Made by a program: the position numbers and the translations under genes | DNA from: Kordiimonadales bacterium IMCC3096 | GTDB taxonomy: Bacteria > Pseudomonadota > Alphaproteobacteria > Minwuiales > Minwuiaceae | NCBI GenBank assembly: GCA_016865035.1 | Contig: CP018227.1 | Span: forward strand, 280,001 to 344,000 | Direction: 5' to 3' | Length of the DNA stretch: 64,000 nt | Notes under the pieces: model-generated | Told to the model about the DNA's origin: nothing | Seen by the model: only the letters and a program-made list of their open reading frames with translations | Databases searched by the model: none | In this document: positions 1 through 9,140 of the stretch, one piece after another | How the letters are laid out: each line of letters begins with the position of its first letter | Numbering within the stretch: the stretch's first letter is position 1

Positions 1-1
1 C

Positions 2-376
2 GACACCTTCGGCACAAGCAATCTGGCGACGGAGATGATCGACGAGAACCTGCAGTTCGATGAACTGCTGTCCCGCATCCGCGCCAACCCCGACGAGATG
101 CTCAGCCCCTCTGCACTGATGATGCGCCAGATGTTCGGACGTGCGGAGAATGCGCCCAGCATCTTCAGTGTTCTGCTCGGCACCCTCAATATCGTGCAGG
201 ACCGGCTCAACCGCTCCCGCATGGCAGGCGACCCGGCCGACATCGATATCGCGCCAAGGCTGGGTCACATCGGCCTGCTGGAATTCGATCGCGCGGAAGA
301 GGCGATCGAGGAAGGCCGGGCCGCCGTCGAACGCGCCCTGCCCGCGCTTGCGGACGCCTATGCCATTCTGGCCTGA
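2..376 (+). CDS. Patatin-like phospholipase, C-terminal part (cut by window edge)
   Basis: Only the last 124 codons are present; the frame is open from base 2 and stops at 376, so the gene starts outside the window. The visible part contains a segment reading DRLNRSRMAGDPADIDIAPR followed by LGHIGLLEF and EEAIEEGR, which matches the C-terminal end of RssA/patatin-type serine hydrolases as I know them. The nucleophile GXSXG motif and the oxyanion hole would lie upstream and cannot be checked. It is followed by a 115-bp gap and an unrelated transporter on the same strand. The family call is inference from the C-terminal pattern. Confidence 0.65.
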   Translation, partial: DTFGTSNLATEMIDENLQFDELLSRIRANPDEMLSPSALMMRQMFGRAENAPSIFSVLLGTLNIVQDRLNRSRMAGDPADIDIAPRLGHIGLLEFDRAEEAIEEGRAAVERALPALADAYAILA

Positions 377-491
377 AGCCTGTTACCGCGTGTCGTCGGC
401 GCGGTCGTGAATGTCGGCACATCACTTTCGATTGCCGACAAATTCGCGTAGGGTCCGCGCTCGGAAACCGGCCCGTACCTACAGGTGATCC

Positions 492-1880
492 ATGGCTGCC
501 ATCTTCTCTGTCTCGGCGCTGTTCCTCGGGATCGCCCTCATGATGCTCGGCAACGGCCTGCAGGGGTCACTGCTGGGCCTGCGCGGTTCCCTCGAAGGCT
601 TTGACAATCAGGTACTCGGCCTGGTCATGTCCGGTTACTTCGTCGGATTTCTGGCCGGATCGCTGTTCGCCCCGAAGGTCGTGGCGAAGGTCGGGCACAT
701 CCGCGTCTTTGCCGCGCTGGCCTCCCTCGCCTCCGCCGCCGTTCTGGTGCATTCGATCTTCATCGATCCCTGGATCTGGTTCGCCATGCGCCTGCTCACC
801 GGCCTGAGCTATGCCGGTCTCTATATCGTGGCCGAAAGCTGGATCAACGATCTGAGCGACAACCAGAACCGGGGGCGCCTGCTCGCAACCTACATGGTCG
901 TCCAGCTCGGCGCCCTGTCGGCCGGCCAGTATCTGCTGGGTGCGTCGGACCCGAGCGGGGCCAACCTGTTCATGATCGTCGCGGTCCTGGTCTCGCTGGC
1001 ACTGCTGCCGGTCTGCCTTGCCGCATCCCGCGCCCCGGACTTCACCGCCCCGGAGACGCTCAGTTTCAGGGAGCTCTACCGCCTCTCCCCGCTCGGCTCC
1101 GTCGGCATGACGCTGAACGGCGTCACCAATGGTGCGATCTTCGGTTTCGCGGCGATCTATGCGCAGCGCATCGGCCTCTCCGTCACGGAGATATCGACTT
1201 TCATCGCCGTCATCTTCCTGGGCGGCATGCTGTTTCAATGGCCGATCGGACGGATCTCCGACCTGGTGAACCGTCGGCTGGTCATTACCGTCGTGACATT
1301 CGCGGCCATGCTGGCGGCGATCGTCGCGATCCTGTTGCCGGAACCGGTGACCGTGCAGCCGCCAGCCATGATTGAATCGCGCAGTGTCTGGCCGCTGTTC
1401 ATTGCCATGGCCATCTTCGGCGGCTTCTCCATCCCGATGTATTCGCTGTTCAATGCCCATGTGAACGACCGGGTGCCCCTGAAGAAGATGGTCGCCGCCT
1501 CCAGCGGCCTGATCTTTCTGAACGGTACGGGCGCCATCCTGGGCCCGAACCTGGCGGCCCTTGCCATCGACCTGACCGGCCCCGACGGCTTCTTCATCAC
1601 CCTGGCCGCGATCCACTGCATCATCGGCCTGCTGACCCTGTTCCGCATGCTGCGCAAGCCCGCCCCGACGGCGAAGCAGCATGTCGATTTCGTGGCCATG
1701 CCGGTACGCGGCACATCCTACGCGGTGCAACTGACCGTGGAGCAGGATGAGAACGGCGAGACACCTCCCGACAATGGACAACAGGACGGGACACCGGAGA
1801 CGGAATCCGCCCCGGAGCCTGAAGCCCCTTCAGAAGAACCCGTTGCCGGACAAGGCGGAGACACCAATGGAAACCGCTGA
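492..1880 (+). CDS. MFS transporter, YcaD-like
   Basis: A 462-residue inner-membrane protein with about 12 hydrophobic segments in residues 1-395. The stretch [20 protein letters not shown] and the [20 protein letters not shown] region near residue 115-135 are typical of the YcaD branch of the major facilitator superfamily, whose substrates are largely unknown. The last ~65 residues form a soluble tail rich in Pro, Glu and Gln, which is longer than in most family members. Its stop overlaps the ATG of the next gene by 14 bases, so the two are probably co-translated. The substrate cannot be predicted from the sequence. Confidence 0.85.
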   Translation: MAAIFSVSALFLGIALMMLGNGLQGSLLGLRGSLEGFDNQVLGLVMSGYFVGFLAGSLFAPKVVAKVGHIRVFAALASLASAAVLVHSIFIDPWIWFAMRLLTGLSYAGLYIVAESWINDLSDNQNRGRLLATYMVVQLGALSAGQYLLGASDPSGANLFMIVAVLVSLALLPVCLAASRAPDFTAPETLSFRELYRLSPLGSVGMTLNGVTNGAIFGFAAIYAQRIGLSVTEISTFIAVIFLGGMLFQWPIGRISDLVNRRLVITVVTFAAMLAAIVAILLPEPVTVQPPAMIESRSVWPLFIAMAIFGGFSIPMYSLFNAHVNDRVPLKKMVAASSGLIFLNGTGAILGPNLAALAIDLTGPDGFFITLAAIHCIIGLLTLFRMLRKPAPTAKQHVDFVAMPVRGTSYAVQLTVEQDENGETPPDNGQQDGTPETESAPEPEAPSEEPVAGQGGDTNGNR

Positions 1881-2994
1881 TGCCGTTGTCATCGGCGCGG
1901 GCGTCGTCGGTCTCGCCATTGCACGTGAACTGGCGATGGCCGGGCGCGAGGTCATCGTGCTGGAGCGGGAATCGCTGATCGGCTCGATCACCAGTTCACG
2001 GAATTCGGAGGTCATTCACGCCGGGATCTACTATCCGAAGGACAGCCTGAAGGCCCTGACCTGCGTCCAGGGCAAGCAGTTGCTGTATGCGTTCTGCGAG
2101 AGCCACGGCGTTGCGCACCGGCGTTGCGGCAAGGTCATCGTCGCCACCAGCGAGAGCCAGATCGCCACGCTGGAGGGCATTCGCCAGAAGGCCGTCGCCA
2201 ATGGGGTGCCCGACCTGCGCGCGGTCGGGCGGGCCGAACTGGCAGAGCTGGAGCCTGCCGTGACCGGCGTGAAGGCCCTGCTGTCCCCCTCCACCGGCAT
2301 CATCGACAGCCATGGCTATATGCTGGCGCTGCAGGGCGACGCCGAGACACATGGGGCGATGATCGCCTTCGACACGCCGGTCGAACAGATCACCGTTTCG
2401 GACGACGGGCCGGGCATCCGCACCGGTGGCGCGGCCCCGTTCGAGATGCGCTGTCGCACCCTGGTCAATGCCAGCGGACTGGATGCCCCCGGCCTGGTGC
2501 AAGACATCGACCGGCTGCCGGCGAGCGCGCGGCCGCAAACATGGTTCGCCAAGGGCAACTACTACGTGCTCGCCGGTCGTGCGCCGTTCAACCGCCTGAT
2601 CTATCCGGTGCCCGAACCCGGGGGTCTGGGCGTTCATGTCACCATCGACATCGGCGGCGGCGCCCGTTTCGGCCCTGACGTCGAGTGGCTGGAAACGCGG
2701 AACCCGAGCCGGATCGACTACACCGTGGATCCCGCGCGCGCGGAAAAATTCTACGCCGCCGTCCGCAGCTACTGGCCCGACCTGCCCGACGGCGCGCTGC
2801 TGCCCGGCTACTCGGGGGCGCGTCCGAAGCTCACTGCCCCGGGCGAAGAGGCTGCCGATTTCCGCATCGAAGGCCCCGACGACCACGGCTGTCCGGGACT
2901 GATCAACCTGTTCGGGATCGAGTCTCCCGGCCTCACCGCCTCCCTCGCGCTGGCCCGGATCGTCGGCAGCAAGGCAGGCTCCGGCACCGGCTGA
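1867..2994 (+). CDS. FAD-dependent oxidoreductase, L-2-hydroxyglutarate oxidase-like
   Basis: The ATG at 1867 lies inside the end of the MFS gene and gives a 375-residue protein beginning [17 protein letters not shown], a Rossmann FAD-binding motif (GAGVVG at residues 10-15) right at the N terminus, as expected for the D-amino-acid-oxidase/LhgO fold. The motif [20 protein letters not shown] is the signature of the LhgO/L2HGDH group, and an [16 protein letters not shown] segment near the C terminus completes the FAD site. The likely reaction is oxidation of a 2-hydroxy acid with electrons passed to the membrane quinone pool. The exact substrate is inferred only from family resemblance. Confidence 0.85.
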   Translation: METADAVVIGAGVVGLAIARELAMAGREVIVLERESLIGSITSSRNSEVIHAGIYYPKDSLKALTCVQGKQLLYAFCESHGVAHRRCGKVIVATSESQIATLEGIRQKAVANGVPDLRAVGRAELAELEPAVTGVKALLSPSTGIIDSHGYMLALQGDAETHGAMIAFDTPVEQITVSDDGPGIRTGGAAPFEMRCRTLVNASGLDAPGLVQDIDRLPASARPQTWFAKGNYYVLAGRAPFNRLIYPVPEPGGLGVHVTIDIGGGARFGPDVEWLETRNPSRIDYTVDPARAEKFYAAVRSYWPDLPDGALLPGYSGARPKLTAPGEEAADFRIEGPDDHGCPGLINLFGIESPGLTASLALARIVGSKAGSGTG

Positions 2995-3065
2995 CCCCGA
3001 TGCCAGAGTCCGGCGCATGCACGCTGGACAGCATTCACACCACTCTGCTAAAGCCGCCCGGCGCG

Positions 3066-3155
3066 GGACAGGTGGCCGAGTGGTTGAAGGCAGCGGTCTT
3101 GAAAATCGCCAAGGGTTAACCCCCTTCGTGGGTTCGAATCCCACCCTGTCCGCCA
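3066..3155 (+). tRNA. tRNA-Ser (anticodon UGA)
   Basis: The acceptor arms GGACAGG (3066-3072) and CCTGTCC (3145-3151) pair perfectly, followed by discriminator G and an encoded CCA. The anticodon loop reads CTTGAAA with anticodon TGA, the long variable arm expected of serine tRNAs is present, and the T arm contains GGTTCGAATCC. The last 14 nt of the gene (3142-3155) are repeated at 13416-13429, so this tRNA is the attachment site of the adjacent element and was kept intact by the integration. Confidence 0.97.
3142..3155 (+). repeat. attL: tRNA-side attachment core
   Basis: CACCCTGTCCGCCA is the last 14 nt of tRNA-Ser, including CCA, and is identical to 13416-13429. Flanking bases differ on both sides, so the identity block is exactly 14 bp. 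Confidence 0.9.
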
Positions 3156-3197
3156 ATCATATTTGATTTTATTGATAAATTTTCCGAATTTTTCGTC

Positions 3198-3221
3198 TAC
3201 CCCACATAATACCCCACTTAA
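3198..3221 (+). repeat. Tandem integrase arm-type sites, left end
   Basis: Two adjacent 12-mers, TACCCCACATAA (3198-3209) and TACCCCACTTAA (3210-3221), lie 43 bp inside attL. The 9-mer CCCCACATA recurs at 13277-13285 and, inverted, at 13332-13340 near the other end. Short repeats on both sides of the core are what lambda-type tyrosine integrases bind with their N-terminal domain; that role here is inferred. Confidence 0.7.
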
Positions 3222-3254
3222 GAGAACCGCCTGCACAGAAGGGCTGCGGCTGGA

Positions 3255-3805
3255 TCAGGGGTGGCTTGCGAGCAAAGCGGGCAATCTCGTTTGCATGTTC
3301 TCCATAAGCACCAGGGCGCATTCGACTGTCTCGCCCGTCATCGCTATCTGGAGTTGCCCTGCGGGTGCAGCCTGATCCCAGGCGAAATTCTGCGTGAGAA
3401 AGTCCAGAACGTCGCGCTTGTAGTCCGTGTCAGGGTTTTGCAGGTGATCGCCCTTTGTCTCCAGACCCACGACCCGCCCAGCGCCCGCCTTACCGCCAGT
3501 GGCGAAGATGAAGCCAGGATAGATGCGCCCGCGCTTCCAGCCTTGCAGGCCGTAGTTCGCCTTCGTCACGTTCCCGTGCCACCATCTCCCCGTCCAGCCG
3601 CAGCCGGAATTGAATCCGCTCGGCCCTCACGTCCAAATTGTCTGAAACAGTTGGTGCCGCTGAAGGGCACCGACAGCGACTTGTCGGATATCACCACGGC
3701 CACCAGCGGCGGCGCGACTTACCCTGCGGCCTGCGGCCCGGTCGAGCACTTCGTCGGCCCATTGTTTCAGGCTTTCGCCCGACAGCTTGGCAGCGGGAAG
3801 AGCGA
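3255..3805 (-). pseudogene. Remnant of Type III restriction subunit Res (C-terminal end)
   Basis: The open segment 3255-3569 encodes YGLQGWKRGRIYPGFIF, then VVGLETKGDHLQNPDTDYKR, DVLDFLTQNFAWD and ECALVLMENMQTRLPALL. This is the C-terminal PD-(D/E)xK nuclease end of Type III Res/DEAD-box restriction subunits as I recall them. The usual YPDF aspartate is Gly here (YPGF), although ETK is kept. Upstream, 3570-3805 holds further coding-like text in other frames (for example VRAERIQFRLRLDGEMV), interrupted by frameshifts and an apparent internal deletion, so no intact protein is possible. It lies directly downstream of the Type ISP gene on the same strand. Confidence 0.65.
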
Positions 3806-6800
3806 TCAACTCGGGATGTCGAGTTCGGGCAGGCTGTTCACAATCTTCATTGTCTCCAAACTCACGGTGATCACGCGGCGGAACAGGTCCAGCGGATAAC
3901 GCGGACTACCCACCGTCTCGTTGGCATAGTCATTGGCGTCGTTTACGATGCCGCTGTCCTTGTCCTGCTTGACCACCTGCCGTTCCATGACCCATTCCAG
4001 CGCGGGCTTGCCGTTGACCACATAGTCATATGCCTCAAGCGGAATATTCGTCATTGTGATGTTGCCGTTGTAGACAATGGTGGTGCGATCCTTTTCCTTG
4101 CCCTTGCCGCCGAACTTCATCTTCTTGACACGGTAGAACCTCACCGGGTCGTTCTGCGCCTCGTTTATCAGGCGATGATCGCCTTCCTTGAACGTGGCCA
4201 TATACGGCTCGATCGTCTCGAAATTCACGTGCAGGTCGCCCAAGGCGCGGCCAGCATCGCGAAAGGCGGAAAAATCCGCAAAGATGCGGACCGCTGGGAT
4301 GCGGGGCAGCGCCTTGGCGAGGTTGTTCCGGAACCGCTCGCGGTAGTCGGGCGCGTGCAGCAGGCCGTAGATGTAGTAGAATAGGTCTTCCTTGCTGATC
4401 TCCTGCCCCGGATAGGCGGCCTGAAAATGTGAGAGACCTGCATCGGTAATGGCATCGCGGCGGGTCAGGCCGGTTCCCTGATCCTCACCTGTGGCGAGGA
4501 GGCCCTCATCCGGTAGAGTTTCCTCGTAAAGGTAAAGTGGGAAGCACTGGCCGGAATCCACAGTGTGCAGGTTCGGCAACGCGTTCGACATCAAGGCAGC
4601 AAACCCTGCACTCGCACCTATCCCCGAGACCTGGATCACGAGATTCTTAGTGTTCGCATTGGGGAAGACACGAGGAATTTGGTAGACGCAATTGTTATAG
4701 TAACGGTCGAAATACATCCACCGATTGTCGAAAGGACGGTACAGGCCAAGGCGGACCGAACTTTCATTATAGGGCACCTTCTTGCCGCGCGGTACGTCGT
4801 TGCGCTGCACCCGATCCCAACTCATCCGCTTGGGGTCAGTATTGATGAAATCCTCGACACGCTGTTTCTTGTCCGATGCTTGAAAGCGATCAACCTCGGA
4901 ATTGTAGAAGTCGATCATTCGGCGCATGTTTCTCTCTAGCTTCGTCCGTGAAGCATTGTAGCACCAAGCATCTCGGTTGGTTTTGACGCCTTGAGAGTAG
5001 TTCTCGAAGAGGCCCTGGTCTTCACCACGCTTGGCCCCTATCAGAGGGAACTTGTCGAAACTCGGATCAGCTTGGTCAAGCCAGTCATTCTGCGCATCCG
5101 GAACAATCCGCATCCAACCTTGCGCGTCTGCGATACCGTCAATCGAGTGGAAGTCACGGATGATATTCAGCTTTTCCTGTTGGCTCAGGTAGTCGCCGAT
5201 GTCGTGGAATTGGATGCGTCCGTGTTCGGTGGCGGTCGGATTCTTCACGAAGACATAAATCGCAACTGGCGTTCGGGTGCCTTCACCGAACACGTTGCCC
5301 TTCTCCTTGCGGCGCTGCTCGCCAGAGGTTCGGGCATTGCCGCGAAGGTGGAACACGTAGAGGTCACTGAATTCTTCCGCGAGGCATTTGCGTAGCCCGT
5401 CGGTGGCGTTGCCGTCGATCCAGCCTGCATTCGTCACGTAGGCCATGACGCCTGCATTCCCGATCCGGTCCGATGCCCAGCGGATCGCGCGGATATAGCT
5501 GTCGTAGAGCGAGTTTTTCAGATATGCCGTCGAGTGAGCCGCGTAGGTGTCACGGATTTTCACGTCCAGTTGTGGATAGGCGATGTTCGCCGCGTTATCA
5601 TTTGCGCTGTTCTGCCCCGCCGAATAGGGCGGGTTGCCGATAATCACACGAATATCCAGTCCCTTTTGCCGCGTGCGGCGCTCGGAATTGTCCGGCAGAA
5701 GGTTCGCGACCATGTCGCGCTCCTGCTCGTACATCTGGAACGTGTCGGTCAGCAGGATGCCGCCAAACGGCTCATAGGGCGCGTCGTCGCTCAGATCGCC
5801 CTGCTTCAGCTCGTGATAGACCGTCTCGATGTTGATGGCGGCAATGTAGTAGGCCAGCAGAACGATCTCGTTGGCGTGTATTTCCTCGCGGTATTTGCGC
5901 GCCAGCTCATCTGGGGCGATCAGGCCGGATTGCAGCAGGCGGGTGATGAAGGTTCCCGTGCCGGTGAACGGATCGAGGATGTGGACGCCCTCGGACCCGA
6001 GCGTTTGACCGAACTGCGCCCTGAGCACGTCATTGACCGAGTGGAGGATGAAATCCACTACCTCGACCGGGGTATAGACGATGCCGAGCCGCTGGGTCAG
6101 GACCGGGAAAGCCCCTTTGAAGAAGCTGTCATAGAGTTTGTAGATCAGCTCCTGCCGTCCGTTTGCGGTGACCACATCGGCGGCGCGGCGTTCTACGCTG
6201 GCGTAGAACTTGGACAGGCTCTCGGATTCCTTGGCGAGGTTGTGTTCGTGAAGCTGCCCCAGGACCGTTTCCATCGCGCGGGAGACGGGGTTTTCCCTGG
6301 TGAACTGGCTGCCCTTGAACAGGGCGTCGAAGACGGGGCGCGTGATCAGGTGCTGGGCCAGCATCTCGATGGCCTCGGCCTCGGTGATTGAGGGGTTCAG
6401 GTCATCCTGAAGCTCTTCAAGAAAGGCAAGGAAAGCATCCCGCTCGGCCCCTGATTGCCCGACGATGGTGGTGATCCGCGTGATATGGGATTGAGCGATC
6501 TTGGCGATATCCTTGGCCCAGGTATCCCAGTATTCGCGGGTGCCGCATTTCTGGACGATCTTGGCCATGATGGCACGAGTGAATTCGTCGAAGACGAGCT
6601 CGCCCTGGCCAACATTGGGACCAGTCGGTCGCGCGGTGGGTGCTGCCTGACCGATGCCTGCACCAGCTTTCGCGGCCTTTGTCTTGTTGGTGGCGAAGTC
6701 ATCGACCACGGCGGTCAAATCTTTCAGTTCGGTCTCTGAAGCGATGCGGACCAACTCGACTTTGTCGCTGATATCCTCGCCCAACTCGGCTTGGTTGATC

Positions 6801-8692
6801 CGCGTGTCGAGGCGTTCATCGTGGGCACGCAGGGCGTTCAGAATTTGCCAAACGACCCTGTAGCGCTCGTTATCGTTCAGCGCTTCCTCGGGCTTGGTGT
6901 TTGGAGGGATTGCAACCGGCAGGATTACGTAACCGAGCTTCTTGCCTTCTGCCCGACGCATGACCCGCCCAACAGATTGCACCACGTCGATCTGGCTCTT
7001 GCGCGGGTGCATGAACATTATGGCGTCAAGGGCAGGCACATCGACGCCTTCGGACAAGACCTTGGCGTTGGTAAGGATACGACAGGTATCGTCACCTGCG
7101 TCCGCCTTGAGCCAACTCAACATTTCCTCGCGGGCGCTTGCATTGTAGCTGCCGTCGATATGTCGGACTTCGGCGCTCAAATGGCGTGCATCATCGACCA
7201 ACTCATTACCGGCATATTCATCGACAACTCTGGTGAACTCATCCTCGATGATCTTTGATTTTGCGATGCTCTGGCAAAACGCCAGCGCTCGCTTCATCGG
7301 GCGCGCATCGAATGTCAGGTCGCCCTTGAGGTCGCTCTTTGTCAGAGCTTTGTAGCATCCGATGATCTTGGTGGCATCATCCAGCGTCAGCTCTGCGCCT
7401 TCCTTGAGGCGGCTCTGGATGGTGCTGGAAATCAGCCCCTCATCCACGGCGAGCACCACGACCTTGTAGTCGGTCAGCAACTCCTGTTCGACTGCCCAGC
7501 CAAAGCCCCGGTGGAACAGGTCTTTTCCGAACTTGGTCTCATCATCCATCGAGGCCAACTCGGCTTCATGGTCATCGGCTTTGCGGCGCGCGGCTTCCCC
7601 GAAGATGCGGGGGGTGGCCGTCATGTAAAGGCGCTTGCGCGCCGTCACATAGTCGTTGCTGTGGATGCGGACGAAGTTGCTGTCATCCTCGTCCTTCAGG
7701 GTAACGCCTGTGGTCCGGTGCGCTTCGTCGCAGACCACCAGATCGAACTCGGGCAAGCCATGGTTCTTCTGCGCCCGCGTCAGCACGTCGATGGAGTGAT
7801 AGGTCGAGAAGACAACGGTCATCCTATCGGCAGGCGCATCCTTGACCTGGCGCGCTAGCTTCTCTGGGTCTGTCGTGGCCGGGAAGGCGAGGTCATGGAC
7901 ATTCAGATCGAGGCTGTCCGCATCAGCGTTACGCCCGACCTTGATGTCCGAACAGGCAGAGAAGGCCGTGAACTCTTCCTGGCAGTCGTTCTTCCACTCC
8001 CGCACAGTCTGAGACATCAACGCCAGCGATGGCACCATGAACAGGACGCACTTGCCTCGGCCCGCAATCGTTTCGGCAATGCAAAGGCCGGTGAAGGTCT
8101 TGCCCGTGCCGCAAGCCATGATGAGCTTGCCACGATCTGCCTTAGCTAGCCCTTCTGTGACAGCTTTCAGCGCATCCCGCTGGTGGTCCCGCAACTGCTT
8201 CTTGGGCGCAAGGCTGACATTGCCGGTTCGGATGAACTGCGACCAGTCGATCCGACTGGCTTCCAGCTCGCTGATGCCGATTCGGTTCCAGTCCTTCGAG
8301 AGCTTGTCGAGGGTTTCGTTCGTGTTGCGCCCGAAGTCCTTCTGAGTGGTGTCCGCGATGATCAGGCGCTTGAAGAGGTCATTTGAGGCCGCCGAGATGA
8401 AGCTGTTGATGTCGGGCTTCTGGATCACATGGCTGGGGGCGTAGAACTTGCACTGTATGGCCGCATACCCCGACCCGTCCGCGAGGGTGGCCACCAGGTC
8501 GATCCCGGTGTCTGCATTGCTCCAGCCATGCTCCTTGGCCCATTCTGCGAAAGGGACCACGGCGGAGTAGAACTGCTTCTGGATATCGTCGTTGGTGAGA
8601 AATACCCGGACCAAGCGCTCGAAATAGTCGCCCTTCTCACGCTCGTTGGTCGAGGCGGCACGGAAGGTTTCCAGAAGTTCGCTTAGCTGCAT
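3806..8692 (-). CDS. Type ISP restriction-modification enzyme (nuclease-helicase-methyltransferase)
   Basis: A 1,628-residue single polypeptide, slightly longer than LlaGI/LlaBIII (about 1,570-1,580). In order it shows an Mrr-like nuclease with GIDLVA (Asp65) and QCKFY (Gln80-Lys82); a superfamily 2 translocase with ACGTGKT (193-199), CDEAH (321-325), TAT (358-360) and QSVGRVMRR; a coupling region; an N6-adenine methyltransferase with DPFTGTGTF near residue 905 and NPPY near 1017; and a C-terminal target-recognition region. Such enzymes methylate one strand of an asymmetric site and cut DNA between two head-to-head unmodified sites after translocation, protecting against phages. All catalytic motifs look intact and no separate specificity subunit is needed. 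The recognised sequence cannot be predicted. Confidence 0.92.
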   Translation of the reverse strand: MQLSELLETFRAASTNEREKGDYFERLVRVFLTNDDIQKQFYSAVVPFAEWAKEHGWSNADTGIDLVATLADGSGYAAIQCKFYAPSHVIQKPDINSFISAASNDLFKRLIIADTTQKDFGRNTNETLDKLSKDWNRIGISELEASRIDWSQFIRTGNVSLAPKKQLRDHQRDALKAVTEGLAKADRGKLIMACGTGKTFTGLCIAETIAGRGKCVLFMVPSLALMSQTVREWKNDCQEEFTAFSACSDIKVGRNADADSLDLNVHDLAFPATTDPEKLARQVKDAPADRMTVVFSTYHSIDVLTRAQKNHGLPEFDLVVCDEAHRTTGVTLKDEDDSNFVRIHSNDYVTARKRLYMTATPRIFGEAARRKADDHEAELASMDDETKFGKDLFHRGFGWAVEQELLTDYKVVVLAVDEGLISSTIQSRLKEGAELTLDDATKIIGCYKALTKSDLKGDLTFDARPMKRALAFCQSIAKSKIIEDEFTRVVDEYAGNELVDDARHLSAEVRHIDGSYNASAREEMLSWLKADAGDDTCRILTNAKVLSEGVDVPALDAIMFMHPRKSQIDVVQSVGRVMRRAEGKKLGYVILPVAIPPNTKPEEALNDNERYRVVWQILNALRAHDERLDTRINQAELGEDISDKVELVRIASETELKDLTAVVDDFATNKTKAAKAGAGIGQAAPTARPTGPNVGQGELVFDEFTRAIMAKIVQKCGTREYWDTWAKDIAKIAQSHITRITTIVGQSGAERDAFLAFLEELQDDLNPSITEAEAIEMLAQHLITRPVFDALFKGSQFTRENPVSRAMETVLGQLHEHNLAKESESLSKFYASVERRAADVVTANGRQELIYKLYDSFFKGAFPVLTQRLGIVYTPVEVVDFILHSVNDVLRAQFGQTLGSEGVHILDPFTGTGTFITRLLQSGLIAPDELARKYREEIHANEIVLLAYYIAAINIETVYHELKQGDLSDDAPYEPFGGILLTDTFQMYEQERDMVANLLPDNSERRTRQKGLDIRVIIGNPPYSAGQNSANDNAANIAYPQLDVKIRDTYAAHSTAYLKNSLYDSYIRAIRWASDRIGNAGVMAYVTNAGWIDGNATDGLRKCLAEEFSDLYVFHLRGNARTSGEQRRKEKGNVFGEGTRTPVAIYVFVKNPTATEHGRIQFHDIGDYLSQQEKLNIIRDFHSIDGIADAQGWMRIVPDAQNDWLDQADPSFDKFPLIGAKRGEDQGLFENYSQGVKTNRDAWCYNASRTKLERNMRRMIDFYNSEVDRFQASDKKQRVEDFINTDPKRMSWDRVQRNDVPRGKKVPYNESSVRLGLYRPFDNRWMYFDRYYNNCVYQIPRVFPNANTKNLVIQVSGIGASAGFAALMSNALPNLHTVDSGQCFPLYLYEETLPDEGLLATGEDQGTGLTRRDAITDAGLSHFQAAYPGQEISKEDLFYYIYGLLHAPDYRERFRNNLAKALPRIPAVRIFADFSAFRDAGRALGDLHVNFETIEPYMATFKEGDHRLINEAQNDPVRFYRVKKMKFGGKGKEKDRTTIVYNGNITMTNIPLEAYDYVVNGKPALEWVMERQVVKQDKDSGIVNDANDYANETVGSPRYPLDLFRRVITVSLETMKIVNSLPELDIPS

Positions 8693-8707
8693 GGTAAGGC
8701 TGCCCTG

Positions 8708-9070
8708 TTAAATGATCTTGATGTCAGGCGCATGAGCGGCGCTGACTGGCCAAGCGCTTCCCTCGCACCCCTTCAGCATATTGATCTCTGCCTCGACCGG
8801 CGGGCGAAAGGCTTCCTGGACAATCATAGGTGCAGACTTGCGGGCTTCTGGGCCTTGCTCACACTTCCGCTTCGCCTTGCGCTTTTCCTCCCGTGCGATC
8901 TTTAGGTAGGCCCCTGCCAGTTCCCCAACGTGCTCGATTGGATCGACAGGCAGATGACAGGACATGGTTTCATGATCGACATCTTCATCAGCGCCAGCAC
9001 GGGCAGGAGACGGCACCGCAAGGTGATAATTCCAGACGAATTCCTTGCCCTTGAAAACCAGTTCCGTCAT
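8708..9070 (-). CDS. Small protein with Type III Mod-like N terminus, possibly a remnant
   Basis: This 120-residue frame starts MTELVFKGKEFVWNYHLAVP, which closely resembles the first 20 residues of Type III-like site-specific DNA methyltransferases (Mod). After residue 20 the resemblance ends: there is no IHGDNLHAL stretch and no DPPY catalytic motif, and the rest is a charged segment (YLKIAREEKRKAKRKC) of no family I recognise. It lies 15 bp upstream of the ISP start and probably shares its transcript. It may be a truncated, fused mod gene or a small protein in its own right. The Mod resemblance is from memory of the family, not from an alignment. Confidence 0.55.
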   Translation of the reverse strand: MTELVFKGKEFVWNYHLAVPSPARAGADEDVDHETMSCHLPVDPIEHVGELAGAYLKIAREEKRKAKRKCEQGPEARKSAPMIVQEAFRPPVEAEINMLKGCEGSAWPVSAAHAPDIKII

Positions 9071-9140
9071 CGCGCGCCCCCTGCTTTGCGTCGATAGAAC
9101 AGAAAACCCCGCACCGGGGCAACAGCCGGTTTGCCCGTCG

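Noticed and set aside
567-1781. Antisense frame of about 400 codons opposite the MFS gene
   Set aside because: Composition is Arg/Gln/Asp-heavy without domain features; the MFS protein on the other strand is clear.
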